DNA of 30,859 nucleotides from Robiginitomaculum sp. GTDB lineage: Bacteria; Pseudomonadota; Alphaproteobacteria; Caulobacterales; Maricaulaceae. The position numbers and the translations under genes were made by a program. The stretch lies in contig JAKIUV010000023.1 of the NCBI GenBank assembly GCA_021647375.1, positions 1-30,859 on the forward strand. The letters are read 5' to 3'. This document shows positions 24,049 to 30,859 of the stretch, piece after piece (the first letter of the stretch is position 1; the number at the start of each line of letters is the position of its first letter). Under the pieces are notes generated by a model. That model did not search any database. It was given only the letters and a program-made list of their open reading frames with translations, and was not told the DNA's origin.

Positions 24049-25112
24049 AGATATTAGTGACAGGTGGGTGTGGGTTTATTGGCTCTTGGGTAGTCCGGCA
24101 AGCTCTGCACGCCGGGCATTCGGTCGCTAATCTTGATGCCCTAACCTATGCGGCAAACCAAGATAACCTCTTGGATATTGCCGGTAACAATAAATACGAA
24201 TTTATCCACGGCGATATTTGCGACGGCGAAGTGGTTGGAGAATTATTCACCCGCATTCAGCCAGACGCCGTGATACATTTGGCAGCGGAATCTCATGTAG
24301 ATAAATCTATTGAAAGCGCCAGCGCTTTCATCAAAACCAATGTATTGGGCACACAAGTCTTGCTAGACGCGGCCACAGAATACCGCACTTGTATGGTCGG
24401 CAAACGCTATGATAATTTCCGGTTTTTGCATGTGTCCACCGACGAAGTTTACGGCGACCTCGGCCCGGACGATCCTGCATTTACCGAAACCACCCCCTAT
24501 GCGCCCAGCTCTCCCTATGCGGCGAGCAAAGCCTCGTCCGATCATTTGGTGCGGGCTTGGCACCGTACACATGGCCTGCCTGTGCTTATCACAAATTGCT
24601 CTAATAATTACGGCCCAAACCAGTTCCCGGAAAAGCTTATACCGCTGGTTATTTTGCGAGCATTGGCAGGCGAAGAAATTCCGATTTACGGCACGGGCGA
24701 GAATGTCCGCGACTGGCTCTATGTTGGGGATCATGCAGATGCGATCCTCAAAGTTTTGGACGACGGTCAAATCGGCGAAACCTATAATATCGGCGGCGAA
24801 GAAGAGCGCACCAATATCAATCTGGTGCGGTGTATTTGCGCGGTACTGGACAAATTACGGCCACGTGAAAACGGACAATATGCAGACCTTATCGGCTTCA
24901 TCACAGACCGTCCCGGCCACGACAGACGCTATGCCATGAACATAGATAAAATCCGCGCAGACCTGGGCTGGTCACCTGCAGCAGACCTGCAAGCGGGGCT
25001 GGAGAAAACCATAAATTGGTATTTGGATAATCCCGCATGGTGCCAGAAAATTTTGGACCGCACCGAAGCTACGCGCCGCCAAGGGCTTAATTTGAATTCG
25101 GGCACAAAGTGA
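24045..25112 (+). CDS. rfbB: dTDP-glucose 4,6-dehydratase
   Basis: A 355-residue extended-SDR RmlB, second step of the pathway (dTDP-glucose to 4-keto-6-deoxy form). Rossmann motif TGGCGFIG (6-13), active-site STDEVYGDL (131-139), and catalytic pair Y158/K162 in YAASK are all present, with LITNCSNNYGPNQFPEKLIP downstream. Length is normal. ATGA overlap with rfbC and a GTGA overlap with rfbD couple translation. Confidence 0.97.
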   Translation: MKILVTGGCGFIGSWVVRQALHAGHSVANLDALTYAANQDNLLDIAGNNKYEFIHGDICDGEVVGELFTRIQPDAVIHLAAESHVDKSIESASAFIKTNVLGTQVLLDAATEYRTCMVGKRYDNFRFLHVSTDEVYGDLGPDDPAFTETTPYAPSSPYAASKASSDHLVRAWHRTHGLPVLITNCSNNYGPNQFPEKLIPLVILRALAGEEIPIYGTGENVRDWLYVGDHADAILKVLDDGQIGETYNIGGEEERTNINLVRCICAVLDKLRPRENGQYADLIGFITDRPGHDRRYAMNIDKIRADLGWSPAADLQAGLEKTINWYLDNPAWCQKILDRTEATRRQGLNLNSGTK

Positions 25113-25993
25113 CCCGCATTTTAGTTTTCGGCAAGTCCGGCCAATTGGCAACGGCCTTGCAAGGTGCCAGCACAGGCACTGATTTTGAGCTGGAATTTAC
25201 CAGCTCATTTGAGTTTAATTTAATAGAACATATATCTGATATTTATAACTATATCAGCAATTACAAACCTATTGATGCTGTCATAAATGCGAGTGCCTAC
25301 ACCAATGTAGACAAAGCAGAAATGTGCGGCGCTGAGGATGCGTGGGTACTCAACGCCCTAGCGCCTGAACAAATGGCCAAGGCTTGCGAAGCGCGCGGCA
25401 TCCCGTTTTTCCACGTCTCAACCGACAGCGTTTTTAGCGGTAAAAAGACCGGGGCATACCGCCCAAATGACCCGCTTGACCCGGTTAATTTTTACGGCGT
25501 CACCAAGCTGGAGGGCGAACGGCTCATCCAGCAAACCGGCTGCACTGGCACTATATTTCGCACCTCATGGGTGTTCTCGAAAACCGGGCATAATTTTGTA
25601 AATGCTATGGTGACACTGGCGGATAAACACCGCCAAATCAAAGTGGTTAGCGACCAATTAGGACTACCGGTTTACGCCCTTGATTTGGCGCAAGCCTTGT
25701 TGCAAGCGGCGGGCAAAATAATTGCGAACCCCGCACAAAAATTCGACCCCGTCTATCATATTGTCGGCGGTGGGCAGGCCATAAACAAATATGAATTTGC
25801 CAAGCTGATTATGCGTACCGCTAGCCTTGAAACCAAGGTCGCTCCCATATCCTCCGCCCAATTTGCAGCCCCTGCCCCGCGCCCCAAAAACGCGGTACTG
25901 GACACACGCAGTTTTACCGCTACATTCAAAGCAGAATTGCCGGACTGGCGAGCTGGGCTTAAACACATGCTATCAAAAACGGAAAATAAATGA
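25109..25993 (+). CDS. rfbD: dTDP-4-dehydrorhamnose reductase
   Basis: A 294-residue RmlD reductase, last step to dTDP-L-rhamnose. Glycine-rich start RILVFGKSGQLA (3-14), NASAYTNVDKAE (60-71), STDSVFSG (104-111) and the catalytic Y129/K133 in YGVTK are present. The start is GTG, fixed by its overlap with the rfbB stop (GTGA). The end overlaps rfbA by ATGA. No irregularity seen. Confidence 0.96.
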   Translation: MTRILVFGKSGQLATALQGASTGTDFELEFTSSFEFNLIEHISDIYNYISNYKPIDAVINASAYTNVDKAEMCGAEDAWVLNALAPEQMAKACEARGIPFFHVSTDSVFSGKKTGAYRPNDPLDPVNFYGVTKLEGERLIQQTGCTGTIFRTSWVFSKTGHNFVNAMVTLADKHRQIKVVSDQLGLPVYALDLAQALLQAAGKIIANPAQKFDPVYHIVGGGQAINKYEFAKLIMRTASLETKVAPISSAQFAAPAPRPKNAVLDTRSFTATFKAELPDWRAGLKHMLSKTENK

Positions 25994-26871
25994 ACAACAG
26001 AAAAGGCATAATTTTAGCGGGCGGTAGCGGTACGCGTTTATTCCCGATAACCTTGGCCGTGTCCAAGCAGCTCATGCCGATTTATGATAAACCAATGATC
26101 TATTACCCGCTCAGCACTTTGATACAGGCGGGCATTTCCGACATCCTTTTAATCACCACGCCAACCGATATGCCTATGTTCCAAAACCTGCTCGGAGATG
26201 GCTCAAAATTTGGCATCAAATTATCCTATGCAGTGCAAGCCAAGCCAGAAGGCCTTGCGCAAGCCCTCATCATAGCCGAAGACTTTTTAGGCGGCCATGC
26301 GTGCGCTTTAATCCTCGGCGATAATTTGTTTTACGGCGCGGAGTTAAACCGGGATTTATTAGCCGCCGGGGAAAAATCCGAAGGGGCGACAATATTTGCC
26401 TATCAGGTAAATAACCCGTGTCGCTACGGCGTAGTCGAATTTAACGGCAATGATACCGCTATTTCTATCGAAGAAAAACCGGACAATCCAAAATCGAGTT
26501 TTGCCGTTACTGGTTTGTATTTTTATGATGAACATGCGCCAAAATATGCCAAATCTATCACACCGTCCGAGCGCGGCGAATTGGAAATTACCGACCTCAA
26601 CAAAATTTATCTAAAAAAAGGCAATCTCAGTGTTAAACGCCTGCGTTCCGGCACCACTTGGCTCGATACGGGCACACCGGATTCCATGATGCAGGCCGCA
26701 CAATTCGTGCAAGTCCTGGAACGCCGCCAAGGCATCCGCATTTCCTGCCCCGAAGCTACCGCGTTCAAACAAGGCTGGATAAGCGCCGACGAACTACGGA
26801 TGCTCGCCGCACCTCTGGAAAAAAGCGGCTACGGCAAGTATTTGATTAAGTTGGCAGACGGCGAGGTTTAA
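25990..26871 (+). CDS. rfbA: Glucose-1-phosphate thymidylyltransferase
   Basis: A 293-residue RmlA, first step: glucose-1-phosphate plus dTTP to dTDP-glucose. The nucleotide-binding start GIILAGGSGTRLFPIT (6-21) and KQLMPIYDKPMIYYPLSTL (26-44) are diagnostic, as is LILGDNLFYG (about 107-116). It completes the rfbC-B-D-A set. It converges with the DUF6768 gene with 13 bases between and no hairpin terminator that I can see. Confidence 0.97.
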   Translation: MNNRKGIILAGGSGTRLFPITLAVSKQLMPIYDKPMIYYPLSTLIQAGISDILLITTPTDMPMFQNLLGDGSKFGIKLSYAVQAKPEGLAQALIIAEDFLGGHACALILGDNLFYGAELNRDLLAAGEKSEGATIFAYQVNNPCRYGVVEFNGNDTAISIEEKPDNPKSSFAVTGLYFYDEHAPKYAKSITPSERGELEITDLNKIYLKKGNLSVKRLRSGTTWLDTGTPDSMMQAAQFVQVLERRQGIRISCPEATAFKQGWISADELRMLAAPLEKSGYGKYLIKLADGEV

Positions 26872-26884
26872 CACGCCTTCATAC

Positions 26885-27265
26885 TTAAATACCCTGCATT
26901 CGGACGATTTGTAGTTCTAACCGCTTGATTTCCCTGAGCGTCCGGTTGGTTTCCATACGCATCCAACTCCATAATTTTATCATGATCATACTCATTATAC
27001 CTGACCAGGCTATGGCACCCCATTTAAGCATGCTAATGACTTCACCGACCGTAGCGAATTTCCACGCAGCATAAACGCCGATAGCAAACATCAGCAAGCC
27101 CACGACGAATGTGATCATAGATAGCCAAGCCAGTTTCCCTTGAAACAAACTGCCTAATTGTCCAAAAAGCCCCTGTTCTTCAAAATGCGCCATTAGGGCG
27201 CGGTCTTCGTCGCTCAAGGCTTCGCGTATTTTATCGTCAAGTTCATCACTATTGCTATTGGGCAT
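26885..27265 (-). CDS. DUF6768-family membrane protein (sigma-factor partner)
   Basis: A 126-residue protein with a conserved acidic N-terminus (LDDKIREALSDEDRAL), an EQGLFGQLGSLFQGK linker, two membrane segments (about 45-70 and 79-97) and a coiled C-terminus (REIKRLELQIVRMQ). This layout matches DUF6768 as found beside ECF sigma factors in Hyphomonadales. The ATG at 27265 lies just after GGAG and overlaps the sigma-factor end by 11 bases; a longer frame from 27307 lies inside the sigma gene. It may act as an anti-sigma or membrane sensor, by position only. Confidence 0.78.
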   Translation of the reverse strand: MPNSNSDELDDKIREALSDEDRALMAHFEEQGLFGQLGSLFQGKLAWLSMITFVVGLLMFAIGVYAAWKFATVGEVISMLKWGAIAWSGIMSMIMIKLWSWMRMETNRTLREIKRLELQIVRMQGI

Positions 27266-27818
27266 TATTTTCTCCTTCAAGTGTTGCGCGCAGTTTTTTA
27301 CGCGCATGCATGAGGCGGGTTTTTACGGTGCCCGCCGGAACCGATAGCACCACGGATATTTCCGTAATGCTGAATTCTTCGAGATAATACAGGGCGATAG
27401 CTGCCCGTTGTTTAGGCGGTAGAGCCTCTATGGCTTGGTGCAAGGGGTCGCTGTCCGCACCCATTTCCATCTTATGCGCAGATTTATCTTGCGCTTCGGG
27501 TTCGGCGGCATATGCGGATTCGGTGCGGCGTTTTCGCTGTATGCGGCCAATGGCATCTGCCGCGCGGCGCGTGATTATCCTATATGCCCAGGCCGGAAAT
27601 ACGGATGGTTCTTTCAAACTCGGCAATCCGCGCACAATATCCGCCCAACCGTCCTGCACCACATCGCGCGCCAATTCCGTATCTCCGGTCAGGCGGTAAG
27701 CATGAGCCAATAGCCGCTTCTGCCAGTTCTCGGCCAGCTGGGCAAATGCCGCCACATCACCAGCACGGGCACTCGCCACCAGATATTCATCAAATATGCG
27801 CGGTAAATTTCGCCGCAA
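27255..27818 (-). CDS. ECF-type RNA polymerase sigma factor
   Basis: A 187-residue ECF sigma factor. Region 2 is at about 25-90 (LTGDTELARDVVQDGWADIV, then FPAWAYRIITRRAADAIGR) and region 4 at about 130-180 (LPPKQRAAIALYYLEEFSIT followed by the helix-turn-helix VPAGTVKTRLMHARKKLR). Translation appears to start at a TTG, since a perfect AGGAGG sits 8 bases before it and no ATG lies near the family start. It is translationally linked to the DUF6768 gene downstream. A self-regulated promoter in the 77-base gap upstream is possible but none was recognised. Confidence 0.92.
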   Translation of the reverse strand: MRRNLPRIFDEYLVASARAGDVAAFAQLAENWQKRLLAHAYRLTGDTELARDVVQDGWADIVRGLPSLKEPSVFPAWAYRIITRRAADAIGRIQRKRRTESAYAAEPEAQDKSAHKMEMGADSDPLHQAIEALPPKQRAAIALYYLEEFSITEISVVLSVPAGTVKTRLMHARKKLRATLEGENNAQ

Positions 27819-27895
27819 AACTAAGCCCTCCTAAGCTGTCCTATACAACATAAGTCAGGCGCAGAGCGGATTTGGTTCAATTTTAATTTAAAGCC

Positions 27896-28273
27896 CTAAA
27901 CAGGCGCGGTATTGTCCCGTAACCAAACCTCCAAACGGTCAAAATTCATCTCTCTGGTTTCGTAGAGGTTGATCAGGAATTCCCAAGTGTCTACCGCAGT
28001 CGCCGTAATTTCGAGACCATTAATCAATAAAAATGTGTCCGTAACTGCAAATGCAGTTCGCTTATTACCATCTACGAAAGGATGGTTTTGCGACAAGCTT
28101 TCCCACAAAGCGGAGGCTTCTTGGATTAAATCAAGATAATAGCCCGTTTGCGGACGAAATAGTGCGGCCTGTAATTGCCCCATATCGCGCACGCCCGCCG
28201 CCCCGCCGTAACGTCTAAGTTGATCGTCATGGAACGCCAATACATCGTCCACGCCTAGATAATGTTTGGTCAT
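27896..28273 (-). CDS. Doc/Fic-family toxin (death-on-curing type)
   Basis: A 125-residue Doc-family toxin. The Fic core motif HPFVDGNKRTA (64-74) is complete, with the N-terminal YLGVDDVLAFHDDQL and RYGGAAGVRDMGQLQAALFRP segments typical of Doc. Family members inactivate EF-Tu by phosphorylation or AMPylate targets; which reaction applies is not visible. It overlaps the antitoxin stop by 4 bases (ATGA), the usual toxin-after-antitoxin layout. Confidence 0.94.
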   Translation of the reverse strand: MTKHYLGVDDVLAFHDDQLRRYGGAAGVRDMGQLQAALFRPQTGYYLDLIQEASALWESLSQNHPFVDGNKRTAFAVTDTFLLINGLEITATAVDTWEFLINLYETREMNFDRLEVWLRDNTAPV

Positions 28274-28497
28274 TTTGCCAATTTTTCATAGAGCGTATCG
28301 AAACGGTCAATACTCCTTCCATAAGCTTTCTTAAGTGCGGGATGCATTTTATAACCGTTGTTCCCAGCCACATATTCTTCCACAGCTTCCTCAACAATGG
28401 ACTGTATCTGCCGCCCTTCCGATTTGGCCAAGTATTTCAACTCTTTCAAAAGATCACTATCCATCTGGGTGGAGAATTTTTCGCGTTTTTTGGTCAT
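28270..28497 (-). CDS. Ribbon-helix-helix antitoxin for the Doc toxin
   Basis: A 75-residue protein. Residues ~5-45 (FSTQMDSDLLKELKYLAKSE, then QSIVEEAVEEYVA) form a ribbon-helix-helix DNA-binding pattern; the C-terminal ~28 residues (HPALKKAYGRSIDRFDTLYE) would wrap and neutralise the toxin. The pairing of RHH, rather than Phd-type, antitoxin with Doc is a known variant. Its promoter region carries eight decamer-spaced repeats that are probable binding sites, so the operon is likely autorepressed. Confidence 0.85.
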   Translation of the reverse strand: MTKKREKFSTQMDSDLLKELKYLAKSEGRQIQSIVEEAVEEYVAGNNGYKMHPALKKAYGRSIDRFDTLYEKLAK

Positions 28498-28500
28498 GGT

Positions 28501-28580
28501 TACGTCCTGATTTATCTTGATACATCAGGATATATCATGATTTACCCAGAAATGTCAAGATTTGTCATGACAAATCATGC
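28501..28580. repeat. Eight 10-bp-phased RTCNNGA operator repeats upstream of the antitoxin
   Basis: Each consecutive decamer from 28501 to 28580 ends in a TCNNGA-like hexamer: TCCTGA, TCTTGA, TCAGGA, TCATGA, CCCAGA, TCAAGA, TCATGA, TCATGC. C6 and G9 are invariant in all eight, T5 and A10 hold in seven, and the base before the hexamer is always a purine. Two larger palindromes arise from it: 28506-28529 (cctgatttatc / gatacatcagg, one mismatch) and 28559-28576 (perfect, 18 bp). It fills the gap between the antitoxin start and the methyltransferase stop and runs into the latter. One-turn spacing fits cooperative RHH binding. Confidence 0.85.
28529..28558 (-). promoter_or_regulatory. Promoter of the toxin-antitoxin operon
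   Basis: On the minus strand a perfect TTGACA (28558-28553) is followed after 18 bases by TATATC (28534-28529, four of six to consensus), 32 bases before the antitoxin ATG. Both boxes lie inside the decamer array, so bound antitoxin would block polymerase. Confidence 0.6.
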
Positions 28581-29330
28581 CCCATAAGGGTACCCGGCAA
28601 TAATCACGAGCGAACTCGTGAAAGTTTTTGCATCCAGAGGATCCCCCCAGGCCTTGCGAATATCAGCCTGCGCATCTTCAAAAAATGCAGAACCTATATC
28701 GTTCATACAACGGCGTGTGGCAGACCAAGTGTGTAAATAATTCATCATCTGCGCCAAGTTCCAGTCAAGGGTCAGTTTGATTTTAGGTGCGTCTATATGT
28801 TCGAACGGAAACTCTACATCTCTATAACCATTGATGAGTAACTGGTTTTGCGGTGCCCAATAGGGGGCAACCACCGCCTTTACTTTACGCTCAACCAAAT
28901 CATCTATTTCGGGGTCACCGTAAAACCAGTCATACCCATAGGTGACAAATGCACCACCAGGTTTGAGAACGCGCCGGACTTCCGGCCAAAATTTCTCGAA
29001 ATCAAACCAGTGTAAAGCTTGTGCCACATTGACCAAATCGAACATATTATCAGTAAATTCAGTATGTTCCGCAGGAGATACTGAAAACATCACATTTTCA
29101 ATATCCAAATGATTGGAAATTTGCGCATTACTAATGTCGGTCGCAAAAACATTATCAAATATTTGCGCCAAACCGATAGCCGCTTGACCATTGCCTGTAG
29201 CACAATCCCAGGCAGTATTGTGAGTGTTGGTGAGGCTTTTTATAAACGCAAACAACACATCCGGGTAATTTGGCCGTGATTGCGCATATAAATCCGCCTT
29301 GTCGCTAAAAAGCTCTGATGTATCTGTCAT
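28575..29330 (-). CDS. Class I SAM-dependent methyltransferase
   Basis: A 251-residue methyltransferase of the UbiE/Methyltransf_11 type. SAM-binding motif I is AWDCATGNGQAAIGLA (about 39-54); motif II-like acidic ATDISNAQI follows; FDLVNVAQALHWFDFEKFWPEVRRVLKPGGAFV (about 95-128) is the standard post-motif block. The substrate is unknown. Its 3' end overlaps the last decamer of the antitoxin operator array, so regulation of the downstream operon is embedded in this gene's end. The upstream gene ends 13 bases before it. Confidence 0.9.
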   Translation of the reverse strand: MTDTSELFSDKADLYAQSRPNYPDVLFAFIKSLTNTHNTAWDCATGNGQAAIGLAQIFDNVFATDISNAQISNHLDIENVMFSVSPAEHTEFTDNMFDLVNVAQALHWFDFEKFWPEVRRVLKPGGAFVTYGYDWFYGDPEIDDLVERKVKAVVAPYWAPQNQLLINGYRDVEFPFEHIDAPKIKLTLDWNLAQMMNYLHTWSATRRCMNDIGSAFFEDAQADIRKAWGDPLDAKTFTSSLVIIAGYPYGA

Positions 29331-29343
29331 AGCCTAGCTTCCC

Positions 29344-29676
29344 CTATTTTATCTTACCCTGTTCAATTAAATAGGCGCAGCTATCCAATATACTTTGTTT
29401 GGTCGCGCGAAAATTTACGCCTGTTAAGTCGGTGACGTATTGTTCGTTAATCTCGTGCAATGTGCCAAGGTCTGAAACCACCGCTTTGATACGATTATCA
29501 AATATGGCGGCAATACGGACAATGAGGTTTGGCAATTCACCTTTGGGCAATTTCTTGCCGCGCTCCGGATAGGCTTCACGGCAAATATCCGCAATTTGTT
29601 GAAGCCACAGCGTTTCCGTTGCAATCGAACGCCGCCCTGCCGCGTCTTTGACCTTTACGAATACTGTGTTTGGCAT
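29344..29676 (-). CDS. Hypothetical protein, 110 residues
   Basis: No family recognised. It is a small mixed helix-strand protein starting PNTVFVKVKDAAGRRSIATE, with helical LIVRIAAIFDNRIKAVVSD in the middle and ILDSCAYLIEQGKIK at the end. AGGAGG stands 5 bases before the ATG, which supports that it is expressed. It lies between the M48 protease (26-base gap) and the methyltransferase (13-base gap), all in one direction, so it is probably in their operon. Confidence 0.75.
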   Translation of the reverse strand: MPNTVFVKVKDAAGRRSIATETLWLQQIADICREAYPERGKKLPKGELPNLIVRIAAIFDNRIKAVVSDLGTLHEINEQYVTDLTGVNFRATKQSILDSCAYLIEQGKIK

Positions 29677-29702
29677 AAGTCCCTCCTAAATGACTTATAT
29701 GG

Positions 29703-30599
29703 CTACCGTATTTTCTTCAGGCAATTCTGATTATAAATATCAATCGCCATAGGCATGTTTTTCTTGAAGTCCGCAATTCGTGTTTCTGGCGATGGGTGGG
29801 TTGATTGGAACTCTGGCGGGGCACCGCCGCCACTCGCTTGCTTCATTCTATCCCACAAACGCGGCGCTTCGCGTGGGTCATAACAAGCGCGCGCCATGAG
29901 AATAAGCCCGATATAATCTGCTTCGCTCTCATGGTTACGTGAAAATGGCAATGCAAACCCGTATTTGGATATTCCGCCAAACACACCCATGACGGCCCTT
30001 TGCGCCCCCATGTCCATACCGCCTGCCCCCATGGCAACGCCCGCGCCAACTATACGCTGCATATTTTGCTGTGCCATCCGCTCCGCGCCGTGGCGTGCTA
30101 GCGCATGGGCAACCTCATGCCCCATGATTGCGGCGAGACCGTCATCATTTGCAGCTACCGGAATAATCCCTGTATATACAGCCGTATAGCCACCGGGTAA
30201 CGCAAATGCATTAACCTGATTGCTATCGATAACATTAAACGCCCATTGAAACCCTGGATCCTCATTGGCCGCTGCACGGGCAATATCTGCACCGATTTCT
30301 CGGACTTTATCAACAATGGGGCCGCGCGTCCGCACTTGGCTATCGCGTAATATTTGCTGGTAGGATTGTAAGCCCAACTGCATTTCTGCGGCTGGCTTCA
30401 TGGTTCTTAATTGCTTGCGCCCGGTAAATGGCACGGTTTCTTGGTTGGCAAAATAATAGCCTGCTGCGCCTATGGCAAATACCAGCATAATCTTCCAGCG
30501 AAACCCGCCGCCTCTGCGCCCCAAGGTTTGCCGACCAAAACCACCACGCCGCTGGCGGGGATATTGACCACGCCTGTTGTAAACTGAACCTCTGCGCAT
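29703..30599 (-). CDS. M48-family membrane-anchored zinc metalloprotease
   Basis: A 298-residue M48 peptidase. An arginine/glycine-rich N-terminus (1-35) is followed by one membrane segment (about 36-51) and the protease domain. Zinc motif HEVAHALARHG is at 161-171, and the third ligand is probably E224 in RNHESEADYIG. The domain faces the periplasm if the basic N-terminus is inside; a BepA/LoiP-like quality-control role for envelope proteins is possible but not shown. AAGGAG lies 6 bases before the ATG. Confidence 0.92.
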   Translation of the reverse strand: MRRGSVYNRRGQYPRQRRGGFGRQTLGRRGGGFRWKIMLVFAIGAAGYYFANQETVPFTGRKQLRTMKPAAEMQLGLQSYQQILRDSQVRTRGPIVDKVREIGADIARAAANEDPGFQWAFNVIDSNQVNAFALPGGYTAVYTGIIPVAANDDGLAAIMGHEVAHALARHGAERMAQQNMQRIVGAGVAMGAGGMDMGAQRAVMGVFGGISKYGFALPFSRNHESEADYIGLILMARACYDPREAPRLWDRMKQASGGGAPPEFQSTHPSPETRIADFKKNMPMAIDIYNQNCLKKIR

Positions 30600-30679
30600 A
30601 CCGACTCCTTGCTACTGACGCCTAAATTTGCCTAAACGGCGATGTTTTACAAGGGGGAATGCCCGTATATCATGCCATA

Positions 30680-30859
30680 TCATGCCGTCGTAATTATAAT
30701 CTTGCCTTGGGCGCGGCCTGTCATACTGCGCTCAAAAGCGGCTTGGACTTGGTCTAGAGGGTAAGTCGAATCGAGTATGGCCTTGATTTTACCGGATTCA
30801 ATCAATTTAGCAATCTCGGCAAGTTGCGCCCCACTGGCATACATAAGATGATGTTTATA
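30680..30859 (-). CDS. 3' end of a zinc-type alcohol dehydrogenase/quinone oxidoreductase (partial)
   Basis: The last 59 codons of a gene entering from the right edge are open from the window end to a TGA at 30680-30682. The peptide ASGAQLAEIAKLIESGKIK, then STYPLDQVQAAFE and GRAQGKIII, is the standard C-terminus of the MDR/quinone-oxidoreductase family, including the L-x-x-V-x-x-A-F segment and the GK[IV][VI] end. It has no start in the window. It is in the same direction as the M48 gene, 80 bases downstream. Confidence 0.85.
   Translation of the reverse strand, partial: YKHHLMYASGAQLAEIAKLIESGKIKAILDSTYPLDQVQAAFERSMTGRAQGKIIITTA

Overview
The window looks like a chromosomal segment of a moderate-GC alphaproteobacterium, most likely a marine member of the Hyphomonadales/Robiginitomaculum-Hellea type. 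That placement is inferred from the gene-transfer-agent (GTA) cluster, a DUF6768 gene next to an ECF sigma factor, and the visibly sub-50% GC. No rRNA, tRNA, CRISPR array, IS transposase or integrase was seen.

Positions 1-10519 hold a GTA structural cluster of the Rhodobacter RcGTA type, transcribed leftwards. The order is a TerS-like gene, terminase (gp2), portal (gp3), gp3.5, prohead protease (gp4), major capsid (gp5), connectors (gp6, gp7), tail terminator (gp8), tail tube (gp9), gp10, gp10.1, a short tape measure (gp11), gp12 (DUF2460) and gp13 (DUF2163). The window ends before gp14/gp15. Most junctions overlap by 4 bases. The cluster departs from the usual layout in several ways: two non-structural genes (a helical-repeat protein and a membrane-anchored DUF2726 protein) and a decayed reading frame sit between terminase and portal; gp13 stops early; gp11 is short; and three intergenic gaps contain palindromic or tandem repeats, including a two-hairpin element and a terminator-like hairpin behind the capsid gene.

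Positions 10617-15394 hold a very large MscK/MscM-type mechanosensitive channel (minus) and a divergent acetyl-CoA acyltransferase (plus). Positions 15539-17524 hold an AT-rich two-gene module, an AAA ATPase plus an RloB protein with TOPRIM-like motifs, resembling the AbiL abortive-infection system. Positions 17529-19237 hold alanine dehydrogenase and a divergent Lrp/AsnC regulator, followed by a secreted SRPBCC protein.

Positions 19971-23317 (minus) encode the ABC transporter and membrane-fusion protein of a type I secretion system. Diverging from them, positions 23473-26871 encode the complete dTDP-L-rhamnose pathway (rfbC, rfbB, rfbD, rfbA), each gene overlapping the next by 4 bases. An 18-bp perfect palindrome lies between the two units.

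Positions 26885-30859 (minus) contain an ECF sigma factor with a DUF6768 membrane protein, a Doc/Fic toxin with a ribbon-helix-helix antitoxin, a SAM methyltransferase, a small unknown gene, an M48 metalloprotease and the 3' end of a zinc-type alcohol dehydrogenase/quinone oxidoreductase. The antitoxin is preceded by eight 10-bp-phased copies of an RTCNNGA motif that overlap a good sigma70-like promoter. This array is the most striking unlisted structure in the window.
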